From contig NZ_AUBX01000010.1 in NCBI RefSeq assembly GCF_000429465.1, positions 186,001 through 250,000 on the forward strand: a stretch of 64,000 bases of DNA. The letters run 5' to 3'. Source of the DNA: Algoriphagus vanfongensis DSM 17529 (GTDB lineage: Bacteria; Bacteroidota; Bacteroidia; Cytophagales; Cyclobacteriaceae). A program made the position numbers and the translations under genes. The notes below the pieces were generated by a model. The model did no database searches, was not told the origin of the DNA, and worked only from the letters and a program-made list of their open reading frames with translations. Below are positions 17,888 through 24,902 of this stretch, piece after piece; position 1 is the stretch's first letter; each line of letters starts with the position of its first letter.

Positions 17888-18577
17888 TTATTGTTTTACA
17901 ACTTTGGTAGAGCCTGATACTCCTATTTGCAACTGAGGCTCGCCTCTGTAATAGACATTGCCAGAGCCTGATGCTCCTACTTTCAGTATATTCAATGCCG
18001 TCACATGAGTGCTTCCAGAACCTGATTTGCCGATCGTGACTTCCTCAGCTTCCAGATCGATCGCTTCAAAATCACCGGAACCAGACTGGCCCACATTGAT
18101 GGACTCTACGCTGCCACCTTCGATCACGATATCGCCTGATCCACTGAGACCGGCATTGATAGAGCGGGCGTAGATATTTCTGAAGTGAATCAATCCCGAA
18201 CCGGAAACTCCCAGATTCAAGCGATCAGTTTCGATATTATCTTCCACATTGATAGAGCCAGAACCTGAGCTCCCAAGACCTTCCAAGTCTCTCATGGTGA
18301 TATAAAATTTCAATCGGACATTTTTATAGCTTCCTTTCTCCAGCTTCAGCTTGAGCTTATTGCCGTCGAGTTCCGTGATCACTTTGTCCAGATCAATATT
18401 TTCTGCTTCGATCCGAACCTCATCCTTGTTCCCAATTTTGACAAATACGTCCCAACTTCCTCCAGACTCGATGGTCGTAAATTTGCCGGGATTCCTTGTC
18501 TCACTTGTTTGTGCCTGAGTCGAAAATCCCATTAAAAACAAGAGGACAATAAAAGCGGTGGTCTTGATAGAATTCAT
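17888..18577 (-). CDS. Secreted DUF2807 (head-GIN) beta-helical protein, second copy
   Basis: This 229-residue exported protein has a signal peptide ending near STQAQ (residue 23). The single DUF2807 domain carries SGSG motifs at intervals of about 20 residues (GSSGSGSINV, GVSGSGLIHF, GLSGSGDIVI, GQSGSGDFEA, GKSGSGSTHV, GASGSGNVYY). It is a close paralogue of 11858-12553; both share the SGGSWDVFV/SGGSWEVIL region and the KLKFYIT-type core. It sits between permeases 3 and 2, so each DUF2807 gene follows a block of permease genes in transcription order. A role in adhesion or envelope sensing is possible but unproven. Confidence 0.9.
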   Translation of the reverse strand: MNSIKTTAFIVLLFLMGFSTQAQTSETRNPGKFTTIESGGSWDVFVKIGNKDEVRIEAENIDLDKVITELDGNKLKLKLEKGSYKNVRLKFYITMRDLEGLGSSGSGSINVEDNIETDRLNLGVSGSGLIHFRNIYARSINAGLSGSGDIVIEGGSVESINVGQSGSGDFEAIDLEAEEVTIGKSGSGSTHVTALNILKVGASGSGNVYYRGEPQLQIGVSGSTKVVKQ

Positions 18578-18637
18578 AGTTTCTAAATTTGGTAGATCAT
18601 TAAATTCAGCAATTGTGCCAAAGGCTAAAAAATGCGA

Positions 18638-18733
18638 ATTGAGTCTTTCAAGGCACTTTTTCTAAAGTTCACTGTCCGTCCCCACTGGATTTCGACCGCT
18701 GGCGGACAAAGAAAACACCTTGAAAGATTCAAT
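18638..18733. repeat. 96-bp hairpin element (MITE-like)
   Basis: The outer arms ATTGAGTCTTTCAAGG (18638-18653) and CCTTGAAAGATTCAAT (18718-18733) match in 15 of 16 positions in inverted orientation. An inner pair GTCCG / CGGAC sits inside. The element has no coding potential. Confidence 0.6.
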
Positions 18734-18885
18734 ACAGGAGACAAGAATATGCAAGCCTAGCCCCTCCATGCATCTTAAGAACTGTACTCAGCACCATTAC
18801 TTCTTTACTTACAAAAACTTAGATGCAAATCAGATCCAGCGGGTTGCATCTGATCAAAAAAATGTGGGTTTGATTCATTGATTTG

Positions 18886-18911
18886 TAGGAATGGGTTAAA
18901 ACCCATTCCTA
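18886..18911. repeat. Perfect 26-bp palindrome, GGGTTAAAACCC core
   Basis: The arms TAGGAATGGGTT and AACCCATTCCTA pair perfectly around a central AA. Related palindromes with GGGCTAAAGCCC cores occur at 21810-21872 and 22055-22075, so this is a dispersed repeat rather than a terminator; no U-tract follows. Confidence 0.75.
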
Positions 18912-18935
18912 TTCATCGTTTGACAATTCTTTGTT

Positions 18936-18991
18936 TTAGGTTCTTGGCTCTAGGTTCTTGGCTCTAGCATCTTGTTTCTTGGCTCAAAGCC
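18936..18991. repeat. 7-nt phased repeat tract, upstream block of the permease 3 trailer
   Basis: Heptads CTTGGCT, CTAGGTT, CTTGGCT, CTAGCAT, CTTGTTT, CTTGGCT, CAAAGCC follow each other without a phase break. The tract lies beyond the palindrome pair from the permease 3 stop. Confidence 0.8.
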
Positions 18992-19010
18992 TTTTGATTC
19001 TTCCCGCCCC

Positions 19011-19061
19011 GTCTCGTGTCTCCACGAGACATTTTCTTCAAAAGACCGTGAAGACAGAGTC
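19011..19061. repeat. REP-like palindrome pair, copy A
   Basis: GTCTCGTG / CACGAGAC form a perfect 8-bp stem with a 4-nt loop (19011-19030). A second, partly decayed hairpin begins GACCGTG at 19044. The same pair in the same order, about 14 bp apart, occurs at 22165-22215. Confidence 0.75.
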
Positions 19062-19071
19062 TGAGGCTAAA

Positions 19072-19141
19072 CTTGACTTTTGACTCTAGTTTCTAGGATC
19101 TTGTTTCTCGTCTCTTGGTTCTAAAATCTAGCTACTCCAAA
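19072..19141 (-). repeat. 7-nt phased repeat tract behind permease 3
   Basis: Ten heptads in phase (CTTGACT, TTTGACT, CTAGTTT, CTAGGAT, CTTGTTT, CTCGTCT, CTTGGTT, CTAAAAT, CTAGCTA, CTCCAAA) run to within 3 bp of the permease 3 stop codon. Confidence 0.87.
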
Positions 19142-19143
19142 AC

Positions 19144-21507
19144 TCATTCGCTTTTTATCGCTTGAACCGGGTTGGAATGTGCGGCTTTCAAGGACTGTAA
19201 TGTCACCGTCAAGAAGGCCACTCCAAAAATCGTAATCGCTGCCAGCGGGATAAGCCACCATTCGAAATTGATTCGATACTGGTACCCTTCCAGCCAATCT
19301 TGCATCACCCAAAAGGCAATTCCAGATCCTATCACTATGGAGAAGGATACTATCAGAATAAACTCCTTATTGATCACCTGCAAAATGGAGAAGGTGGATG
19401 CTCCCAAGACTTTCCGAATCCCAATTTCCTTGGTCTTTTGTTCGGCGACATGAGCAGAAAGTCCCAACAATCCCAGACAGGAAATCAAAATGGTCAAAAT
19501 ACTGAAGTACTGTGCCAAGTCCCTCAATCTCACATCTTCTTGGTAGAGTCTCGCATAGTTTTCATCCATAAAACTGTATTCGAAGGGAAACTCCGGGTTC
19601 ATATTTCTACCTGTCGTTTCCAGAAAAGCAACCGTCTCACGGATTTGATCTGTATTCACTTTGATATAGGCTTGCCATGTATTTTGTGGATCTAAAATGA
19701 GAATAGCCGGAGCCACATTGTTTCTAAAACTTTCGAAGTGGAAGTCTTTTACCACTCCAGTAATTGAGCGCTCATCTCCCCACATTCTAAAAAATTCCTG
19801 TCCCTCTTGATCCTGCTCCATGAGTTTCAATGCCGTTTCATTCAGAATTGCCCCAGATACAGAATCTGCTCCATTGGCTCGGTCATAGGCTCGACCTTTT
19901 ATCAAACTCAATCCTGTCGTCTCAAGGAAATCATAATCCACCCGAATAATCTCAAAAAGGGCCGAATTGTCCGGATCTTTCCCTTCCCAGGAAACCCCTC
20001 CCGTATTGGAGTTTCTTCCCATGAATCCAAATGAAGATCTACTGACAGAGAGGATGTTTTCATTTTTCTCCAATTCGGCTTTGAAGACATCAAAGCTTTC
20101 CAAAAGCTTTCCTTCCAAGGGCACTTGGATCAGTTGATCTTTGGAATATCCCAAATCCTGATTCATCGCAAAGTTGATTTGCTGATAAACCACCATCGTG
20201 GAAACAATCAGAATAGTCGCTAAAATGAATTGGAAGAGCACCAAGCCTTTTCTGGCCATCACCACTCCTTTTCCTGATTTGGTAAAAGATCGAAAAACCG
20301 AAACAACTTTTGTTGCTGATAAATAAAAGGCCGGATAGGATCCTGCCACCAATCCCGTTAGAATAATGATCCCCAGAATCTGTAGCCAAAAAAAGCCAGA
20401 TAAATACGGAACTGACATATCCTTACCAGTCAGATTATTGAAAATCGGCAAAGTCACCTGAACCAAAAGAATGGCAAAAACGGCTGCGAATAAGGTGATC
20501 AGCAGTGATTCGCTCAAAAACTGAATTACCAGAGAATTCTTATTGGCTCCAGAGACTTTTCTCACTCCCACCTCTTTGGCTCTTTTTTGGGATTTGGCAG
20601 TACTCAGATTCATGAAATTGATGCATGCGATGATCAAAACGAATATGCCGATCATGGCAAAAAGCTTCACGTTTTTGATTCTTCCCTCTACCGGCATCCC
20701 GTCCTTCCATTGCCCATGGAGATACAATTCTCCTCTCGGATAGGCAAATAACTCCACATTGGATTCTTCATTTCTCTCAAGGATATACTCCGATATGCTT
20801 TTGGAAAAAGCCTCGCCATCCACTCCTTCTCTCAGCTTGATGATCGTACTCGGCCCATTATTTCCCCAATCACTGAGCCAGTCATTTTCATCAAAAAACA
20901 CCTGATAAGGAAGCAAATACTCAAACTTCATGGTTGAATTCTTAGGGAGAGTTTTTAAAACGCCCTGCACAATAAAATTCTTCGAATCTGTGCCTTGACG
21001 AATCTCCACATCCTCTCCTACTACATCTGTTCGGCCAAACAAGGAAATCGCTCCATCCTCGGTCAAAACCACGTGATTGTTTTCGGTGAGCATCCGATTG
21101 ATATCCCCTTCCAATGGCTCAAACTGGTAGATATGCAGCAAATCCGGCATGGCATAAATTCCCTCCAATTTGATGCGCTTATCCTTTTGAATAAAAAGTT
21201 GAGTTTGGGGCCAGGTGTAAGTGGATGCATATTCGACTTCCGATAAAGTCTCCTTCATGCTTTCTGCCAAAACCCCAGGTGTAGAAGTGGTCGTGAAAAT
21301 ATCAGCTCCATAAGTCTGATGCTCCATCACTCGATAGATCCGATCGATGTCAGCAAACTCCCTGTCCATTTTCAACTCTGAATCCACCCATAAACCGATC
21401 AGAATCGCGGCCCAAAGTCCCAATGACAAACCGAATAAATTGATGAAGAATGTAAGCTTATGTTTTTTGAAACCTCGGAGAGCAATTTTAAAGTAGTTTT
21501 TAAACAT
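19144..21507 (-). CDS. FtsX/MacB-type ABC transporter permease, copy 3
   Basis: This 787-residue paralogue has an N-terminal helix (INLFGLSLGLWAAILIGLW), MacB core, a first FtsX unit with CINFMNLSTAKS and VGVRKVSGAN, two central helices, a second periplasmic domain and a second FtsX unit with KEIGIRKVLGAS. It ends NPVQAIKSE. No ATPase domain is fused. It is separated from copy 4 by a 774-bp repeat-filled spacer, the longest in the array, so cotranscription across this gap is uncertain. Confidence 0.93.
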   Translation of the reverse strand: MFKNYFKIALRGFKKHKLTFFINLFGLSLGLWAAILIGLWVDSELKMDREFADIDRIYRVMEHQTYGADIFTTTSTPGVLAESMKETLSEVEYASTYTWPQTQLFIQKDKRIKLEGIYAMPDLLHIYQFEPLEGDINRMLTENNHVVLTEDGAISLFGRTDVVGEDVEIRQGTDSKNFIVQGVLKTLPKNSTMKFEYLLPYQVFFDENDWLSDWGNNGPSTIIKLREGVDGEAFSKSISEYILERNEESNVELFAYPRGELYLHGQWKDGMPVEGRIKNVKLFAMIGIFVLIIACINFMNLSTAKSQKRAKEVGVRKVSGANKNSLVIQFLSESLLITLFAAVFAILLVQVTLPIFNNLTGKDMSVPYLSGFFWLQILGIIILTGLVAGSYPAFYLSATKVVSVFRSFTKSGKGVVMARKGLVLFQFILATILIVSTMVVYQQINFAMNQDLGYSKDQLIQVPLEGKLLESFDVFKAELEKNENILSVSRSSFGFMGRNSNTGGVSWEGKDPDNSALFEIIRVDYDFLETTGLSLIKGRAYDRANGADSVSGAILNETALKLMEQDQEGQEFFRMWGDERSITGVVKDFHFESFRNNVAPAILILDPQNTWQAYIKVNTDQIRETVAFLETTGRNMNPEFPFEYSFMDENYARLYQEDVRLRDLAQYFSILTILISCLGLLGLSAHVAEQKTKEIGIRKVLGASTFSILQVINKEFILIVSFSIVIGSGIAFWVMQDWLEGYQYRINFEWWLIPLAAITIFGVAFLTVTLQSLKAAHSNPVQAIKSE

Positions 21508-21809
21508 GGTGGAGGAAGGTTAATCGTTGCATGGAAAAATTGTGGTAACAGAGTTGGTTTGGTTCCTATTATTGAAAGATGTCTCTGCGATTCAAAAGGT
21601 TGCATAGAGACTATACAATCATTTGAAAAAGATGTGACGGGCTAGTACTTCTACTTTAATAATGCTGATGCCATTAAAAAGTTACACAGGTAATGCCAAG
21701 TGCCAAAAACAAGCTCTACGGCCAGTTTGGAGGTTTTTGCTTTAAAAAAGCTGTGCGCACAAAGCCAATTTTGTTCGCTGGTGGGCGAAAAAATCATTTA
21801 TCCTCGAAT

Positions 21810-21872
21810 TGGGCTAAAGCCCAGAAAGGAGCTTCTCAAATTTATAGGAATGGGCTAAAGCACCATTCCTAT
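21810..21872. repeat. Two GGGCTAAAGCCC-type palindromes
   Basis: TGGGCT-AA-AGCCCA at 21810-21823 is a perfect palindrome. At 21844-21872, ATAGGAATGG and CCATTCCTAT flank GCTAAAGC with one extra base. The second resembles the 26-bp palindrome at 18886. Confidence 0.72.
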
Positions 21873-22015
21873 TCAACCAGCTGTTCGGGATTTGTAATCC
21901 TGAATCCTATCCAAGAATTTATAATCCTCTTATCCTGAATTCGTTTTGGCGAAGCGCCCTCTTCATCACAAATCTTCACTCGGCCAAAACATGGAAAAAA
22001 TCGAATCATTGGCAT

Positions 22016-22075
22016 CCCCACGTTAAAACATGGGGCTAAATCATATTGTCCCGATGGGAACGGGTTAAAACCCAA
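22016..22075. repeat. Two decayed GTTAAAAC-core palindromes
   Basis: CCCCACGTT / AACATGGGG (22016-22035) and GGGTT / AACCC (22062-22073) surround AA or AAAA cores. They look like degenerated members of the same dispersed family. Confidence 0.55.
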
Positions 22076-22111
22076 TTCTTTTCATTTCTTTGGACTTTTT
22101 AAATCTTAATT

Positions 22112-22160
22112 CTAGGATCTAGGTTCTAGATTCTTGTCTCTAGGCTATTGATTCTTCCCG
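22112..22160. repeat. 7-nt phased repeat tract, upstream block of the permease 4 trailer
   Basis: Heptads CTAGGAT, CTAGGTT, CTAGATT, CTTGTCT, CTAGGCT, ATTGATT, CTTCCCG follow in phase and lead into the palindrome pair at 22165. Confidence 0.82.
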
Positions 22161-22164
22161 CCCT

Positions 22165-22215
22165 GTCTCGTGTCTACACGAGACATTTTCTCCAACAGAC
22201 CGTGAAGACACGGTC
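22165..22215. repeat. REP-like palindrome pair, copy B
   Basis: GTCTCGTG / CACGAGAC (22165-22184, 4-nt loop) is followed 13 bp later by GACCGTG / CACGGTC (22198-22215, 4-nt loop). Both stems are perfect. The flanking bases ATTCTTCCCGCCC before it and GGGCTAAACTTGACT after it are nearly the same at copy A. Confidence 0.82.
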
Positions 22216-22224
22216 TGGGCTAAA

Positions 22225-22280
22225 CTTGACTCTTGGTTCTTGAGTCTTGATTCTAAAATCTAGTTACTTGCTACCCAAAA
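22225..22280 (-). repeat. 7-nt phased repeat tract behind permease 4
   Basis: Eight heptads (CTTGACT, CTTGGTT, CTTGAGT, CTTGATT, CTAAAAT, CTAGTTA, CTTGCTA, CCCAAAA) end one base before the permease 4 stop codon at 22282. Confidence 0.88.
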
Positions 22281-22281
22281 A

Positions 22282-24735
22282 TCATTCGCTTCTCAAAGAC
22301 TTCACCGGATTGGTTGTAGCAGCTTTGATGGATTGGTAGCTGGTAGTGAGCAAAGCAATCATAATTGCAAAGACTCCTGCTCCAATAAACACCTGCCAGC
22401 CCAAATCTTGCTTGAACTGATAATCCTCCAACCATTTTTTCATCGCCCACCAAGCAATCGGTGAAGCAATCAAAAATGCGATCAGCACCAGTTTGGCAAA
22501 CTCCTTGGAAAGGAGCACAATGATACTTCCGATACTGGAACCCAATACCTTTCTGATTCCGATTTCTTTGGTTCTCTGCTCGGCGGTGAAGGCAGTCAAG
22601 GCAAACAGCCCCAAACAAGCTATCAGGATAGCAAAGCCTGCAAAAATCCCAAATACTTTTCCCAACCGTGTTTCAGCCGCATACATTTTCCCAAATCGAT
22701 CGTCGAGAAAGGAATAGGTAAAGGGCTGGCCCGGCGCCATTTCTCTCCATTGAGATTCCACAAAATCAATGACCTGATCGGTATTCGCTGCATTGAAGCG
22801 GAAGGAGGCAATGCCTCTAGGTTTGTCATCCAAAAAAATCATCACGGCTCCGATGTTCTCTTTCAGGGATTCGAAATGAAAGTTTTTCACCACTCCGACT
22901 ACTGTTTTGCTTTCCAACTCGTCCAAATTCATGGTCTCATTGTCTCCTACCATGGTGTAAATTTTTTGACCGATCGGGTCCCCTTCGAAATTGAAATTTG
23001 CCAAGGCAGTTTCATTCAAGATCACCGCATTGGAATCAGATGGATATTCGATGGAGAAATCTCTCCCTTGCACGATTTCCATCCCCAAAGTATTCACATA
23101 GTCATAATCCACCCTCCAGTTTTGGATACTCACCATGTTTTCGGTTTGCTTGGGATCTTTGCCCTCCGCCCACCAAGGCGTATCACTTCGATAAGTACCT
23201 GCCACAGGTAGGTAACCGGAAATTGTACCACCCTCCATCATGCTATTGGAAAGCACCGCGGTTTTGAATGACTCAGCCTGATCTCCCAATGCATAGATGT
23301 CCTCCACGGTGATCACTTGATCTTTGCTGAAGCCGATCTTTTTATTTTGGATATAATTCAACTGATTGAACACCGCCACTGTAGCGATGATGAGGATGAT
23401 AGAGATGGCGAATTGGAAAACTACCAGAGAACTTCTAATCATTCCACTTTTCATTCCCATAGCCACCTTCCCTTTGAGAATGCTCACCGGCTTGAATCCA
23501 GATAGGAAAAAGGAAGGATAGATGCCTGCTAATATTCCCGTGGCAATGGCCCCTAGGAGCATGATGCCATAAAAAGTTCCTTGCGAAAAAGGCATTACCA
23601 AGGTTCTGCCGGCCAGTTCATTGAAAACCGGAAGCAAGATCGCCACAATCGGAACGGCTATCAAAAAAGAAATCAAACTCAGCAAGATCGACTCCATCAA
23701 AAACTGACGGATCAAGTGAGATCTCACCGAACCCATCACTTTACGAATTCCCACTTCCTTGGCGCGATTGGAAGATCGGGCAGTGGACAGATTCATAAAG
23801 TTGATGCAGGCAATCACCAAGATAAAGAGAGCTATTGCCACAAAAAGATAGACATAGGTGATGTTGAAATTCGGCTCGAATTCACCCATCAAATCACTTT
23901 TCAAATGGATATCCAACAAAGGCTGGATTTCATATTCCATTTTGCCCCCGTCGGCCATCATAGCATCCAGCGTAGCTCCTTCCCCAAACACCTTGCTCAG
24001 CTCAGGCTCCACATTCTTCTTGACGAGACTTCTCAGTTTTTCATTCAAATTCTCGGGATCGGAACCTTCTCTGATTTTCAGGTATGTCTGAAAATTATTG
24101 CTCAGCCATGAAGTTCCTTTGGCTTCATCCAGGCCTTGCATGGCCAGTAAAAAGTTAAAATGAAAATGACTGTTTTCGGGAATATCTTCATAGACTCCGG
24201 TAATCCTGAAATCCATATCATTATCGAGAATCAGGGATTTGCCTAAGGCACTTTCTCCGGGAAAATACTTTTCAGCAGTACTCCGACTGATGGCCATGGT
24301 GTTGGGTTCCGCCAAAACTCCCTCGGGATTTCCCTCGAGCAATGGAGTGCCAAAAACATTGAAAAAATCCTTTCCAGCCCAAATCACTCCATATTCCTTG
24401 ATATTCTCATCGACTTTTTTGACTAGATAGGATCCTCTCTGCCTCAAATGCACCGCATATTCCACTTCTGGAAATTCGGCTGGCAAAGCCTCAGCCATGG
24501 GTGCAGGAGCATAAACCATATCCCAGTGATTGCCTCCGAAAATGATATCTGCATGTACCCGATAGATCTGATCCGAATCCTCAAAATGCTTGTCATAGCT
24601 CAGTTCATTGACCACAAAGAGCGTGATGATCATGCATACAGCTACTCCTACCGACAGTCCAAAAACATTGATAAATGTATAGAACTTATGCTTCTTCAAG
24701 TTCCTGATGGCGATTTTGAAATAATTTTCGAACAT
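22282..24735 (-). CDS. FtsX/MacB-type ABC transporter permease, copy 4
   Basis: This 817-residue protein is the longest of the five paralogues. The order is the same: N-terminal helix with INVFGLSVGVAVCM, MacB core, FtsX unit 1 with CINFMNLSTARSS and VGIRKVMGS, two central helices, second periplasmic domain, FtsX unit 2 with KEIGIRKVLGSS. It ends NPVKSLRSE. The periplasmic domains differ clearly from those of its neighbours. No ATPase domain is present. It lies 166 bp downstream of copy 5. Confidence 0.93.
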   Translation of the reverse strand: MFENYFKIAIRNLKKHKFYTFINVFGLSVGVAVCMIITLFVVNELSYDKHFEDSDQIYRVHADIIFGGNHWDMVYAPAPMAEALPAEFPEVEYAVHLRQRGSYLVKKVDENIKEYGVIWAGKDFFNVFGTPLLEGNPEGVLAEPNTMAISRSTAEKYFPGESALGKSLILDNDMDFRITGVYEDIPENSHFHFNFLLAMQGLDEAKGTSWLSNNFQTYLKIREGSDPENLNEKLRSLVKKNVEPELSKVFGEGATLDAMMADGGKMEYEIQPLLDIHLKSDLMGEFEPNFNITYVYLFVAIALFILVIACINFMNLSTARSSNRAKEVGIRKVMGSVRSHLIRQFLMESILLSLISFLIAVPIVAILLPVFNELAGRTLVMPFSQGTFYGIMLLGAIATGILAGIYPSFFLSGFKPVSILKGKVAMGMKSGMIRSSLVVFQFAISIILIIATVAVFNQLNYIQNKKIGFSKDQVITVEDIYALGDQAESFKTAVLSNSMMEGGTISGYLPVAGTYRSDTPWWAEGKDPKQTENMVSIQNWRVDYDYVNTLGMEIVQGRDFSIEYPSDSNAVILNETALANFNFEGDPIGQKIYTMVGDNETMNLDELESKTVVGVVKNFHFESLKENIGAVMIFLDDKPRGIASFRFNAANTDQVIDFVESQWREMAPGQPFTYSFLDDRFGKMYAAETRLGKVFGIFAGFAILIACLGLFALTAFTAEQRTKEIGIRKVLGSSIGSIIVLLSKEFAKLVLIAFLIASPIAWWAMKKWLEDYQFKQDLGWQVFIGAGVFAIMIALLTTSYQSIKAATTNPVKSLRSE

Positions 24736-24736
24736 G

Positions 24737-24783
24737 ATTTTTGGAATTGGAAAATTTCAAAATTGGAAAATTGGAAAATTTGA
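24737..24783. repeat. 8-nt AT-rich repeat tract upstream of permease 4
   Basis: Units of AAAATTGG (AAAATTGG, AAAATTGG, AAAATTTG and nearby variants) lie directly before the permease 4 start, on its leader side. Confidence 0.7.
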
Positions 24784-24828
24784 GTCTTCACGAGACAGTA
24801 TATTCTTAATGACCGTGGAGACACGGTC
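24784..24828. repeat. REP-like palindrome pair, copy C (first member truncated)
   Basis: GACCGTG / CACGGTC with a 4-nt loop at 24811-24828 is intact. The preceding GTCTTCACGAGAC (24784-24796) looks like a deleted form of the GTCTCGTG / CACGAGAC hairpin in copies A and B. Confidence 0.7.
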
Positions 24829-24846
24829 ATTGGCAAAGCTCGTTTC

Positions 24847-24902
24847 CTTGGCTCTTTACTCTTGACTCTCGGTTCTTAACTCTTGGCTCTTGATTCCAAA
24901 AT
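24847..24902 (-). repeat. 7-nt phased repeat tract behind permease 5
   Basis: Eight heptads (CTTGGCT, CTTTACT, CTTGACT, CTCGGTT, CTTAACT, CTTGGCT, CTTGATT, CCAAAAT) reach the first base of the permease 5 stop codon (24902-24904). Confidence 0.87.

Larger units (their letters stand above)
18578..19143. other. Repeat-filled spacer between permease 3 and the DUF2807 gene
   Basis: This 566-bp spacer has no supported gene. It contains a long hairpin element (18638-18733), a 26-bp palindrome (18886-18911), two 7-nt phased tracts and a pair of REP-like palindromes, listed separately. Confidence 0.7.
21508..22281. other. Repeat-filled spacer between permeases 4 and 3
   Basis: This 774-bp spacer has no supported gene. 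It holds several GGGCTAAAGCCC-type palindromes, a REP-like palindrome pair and two 7-nt phased tracts (listed separately). The stretch 21508-21800 next to the permease 3 start shows nothing I can name. Confidence 0.65.

Noticed and set aside
23581..24111. 176-codon plus-strand frame (also 22750-23211 nearby)
   Set aside because: Antisense to permease 4 with a low-complexity polar translation; no start context or motif.
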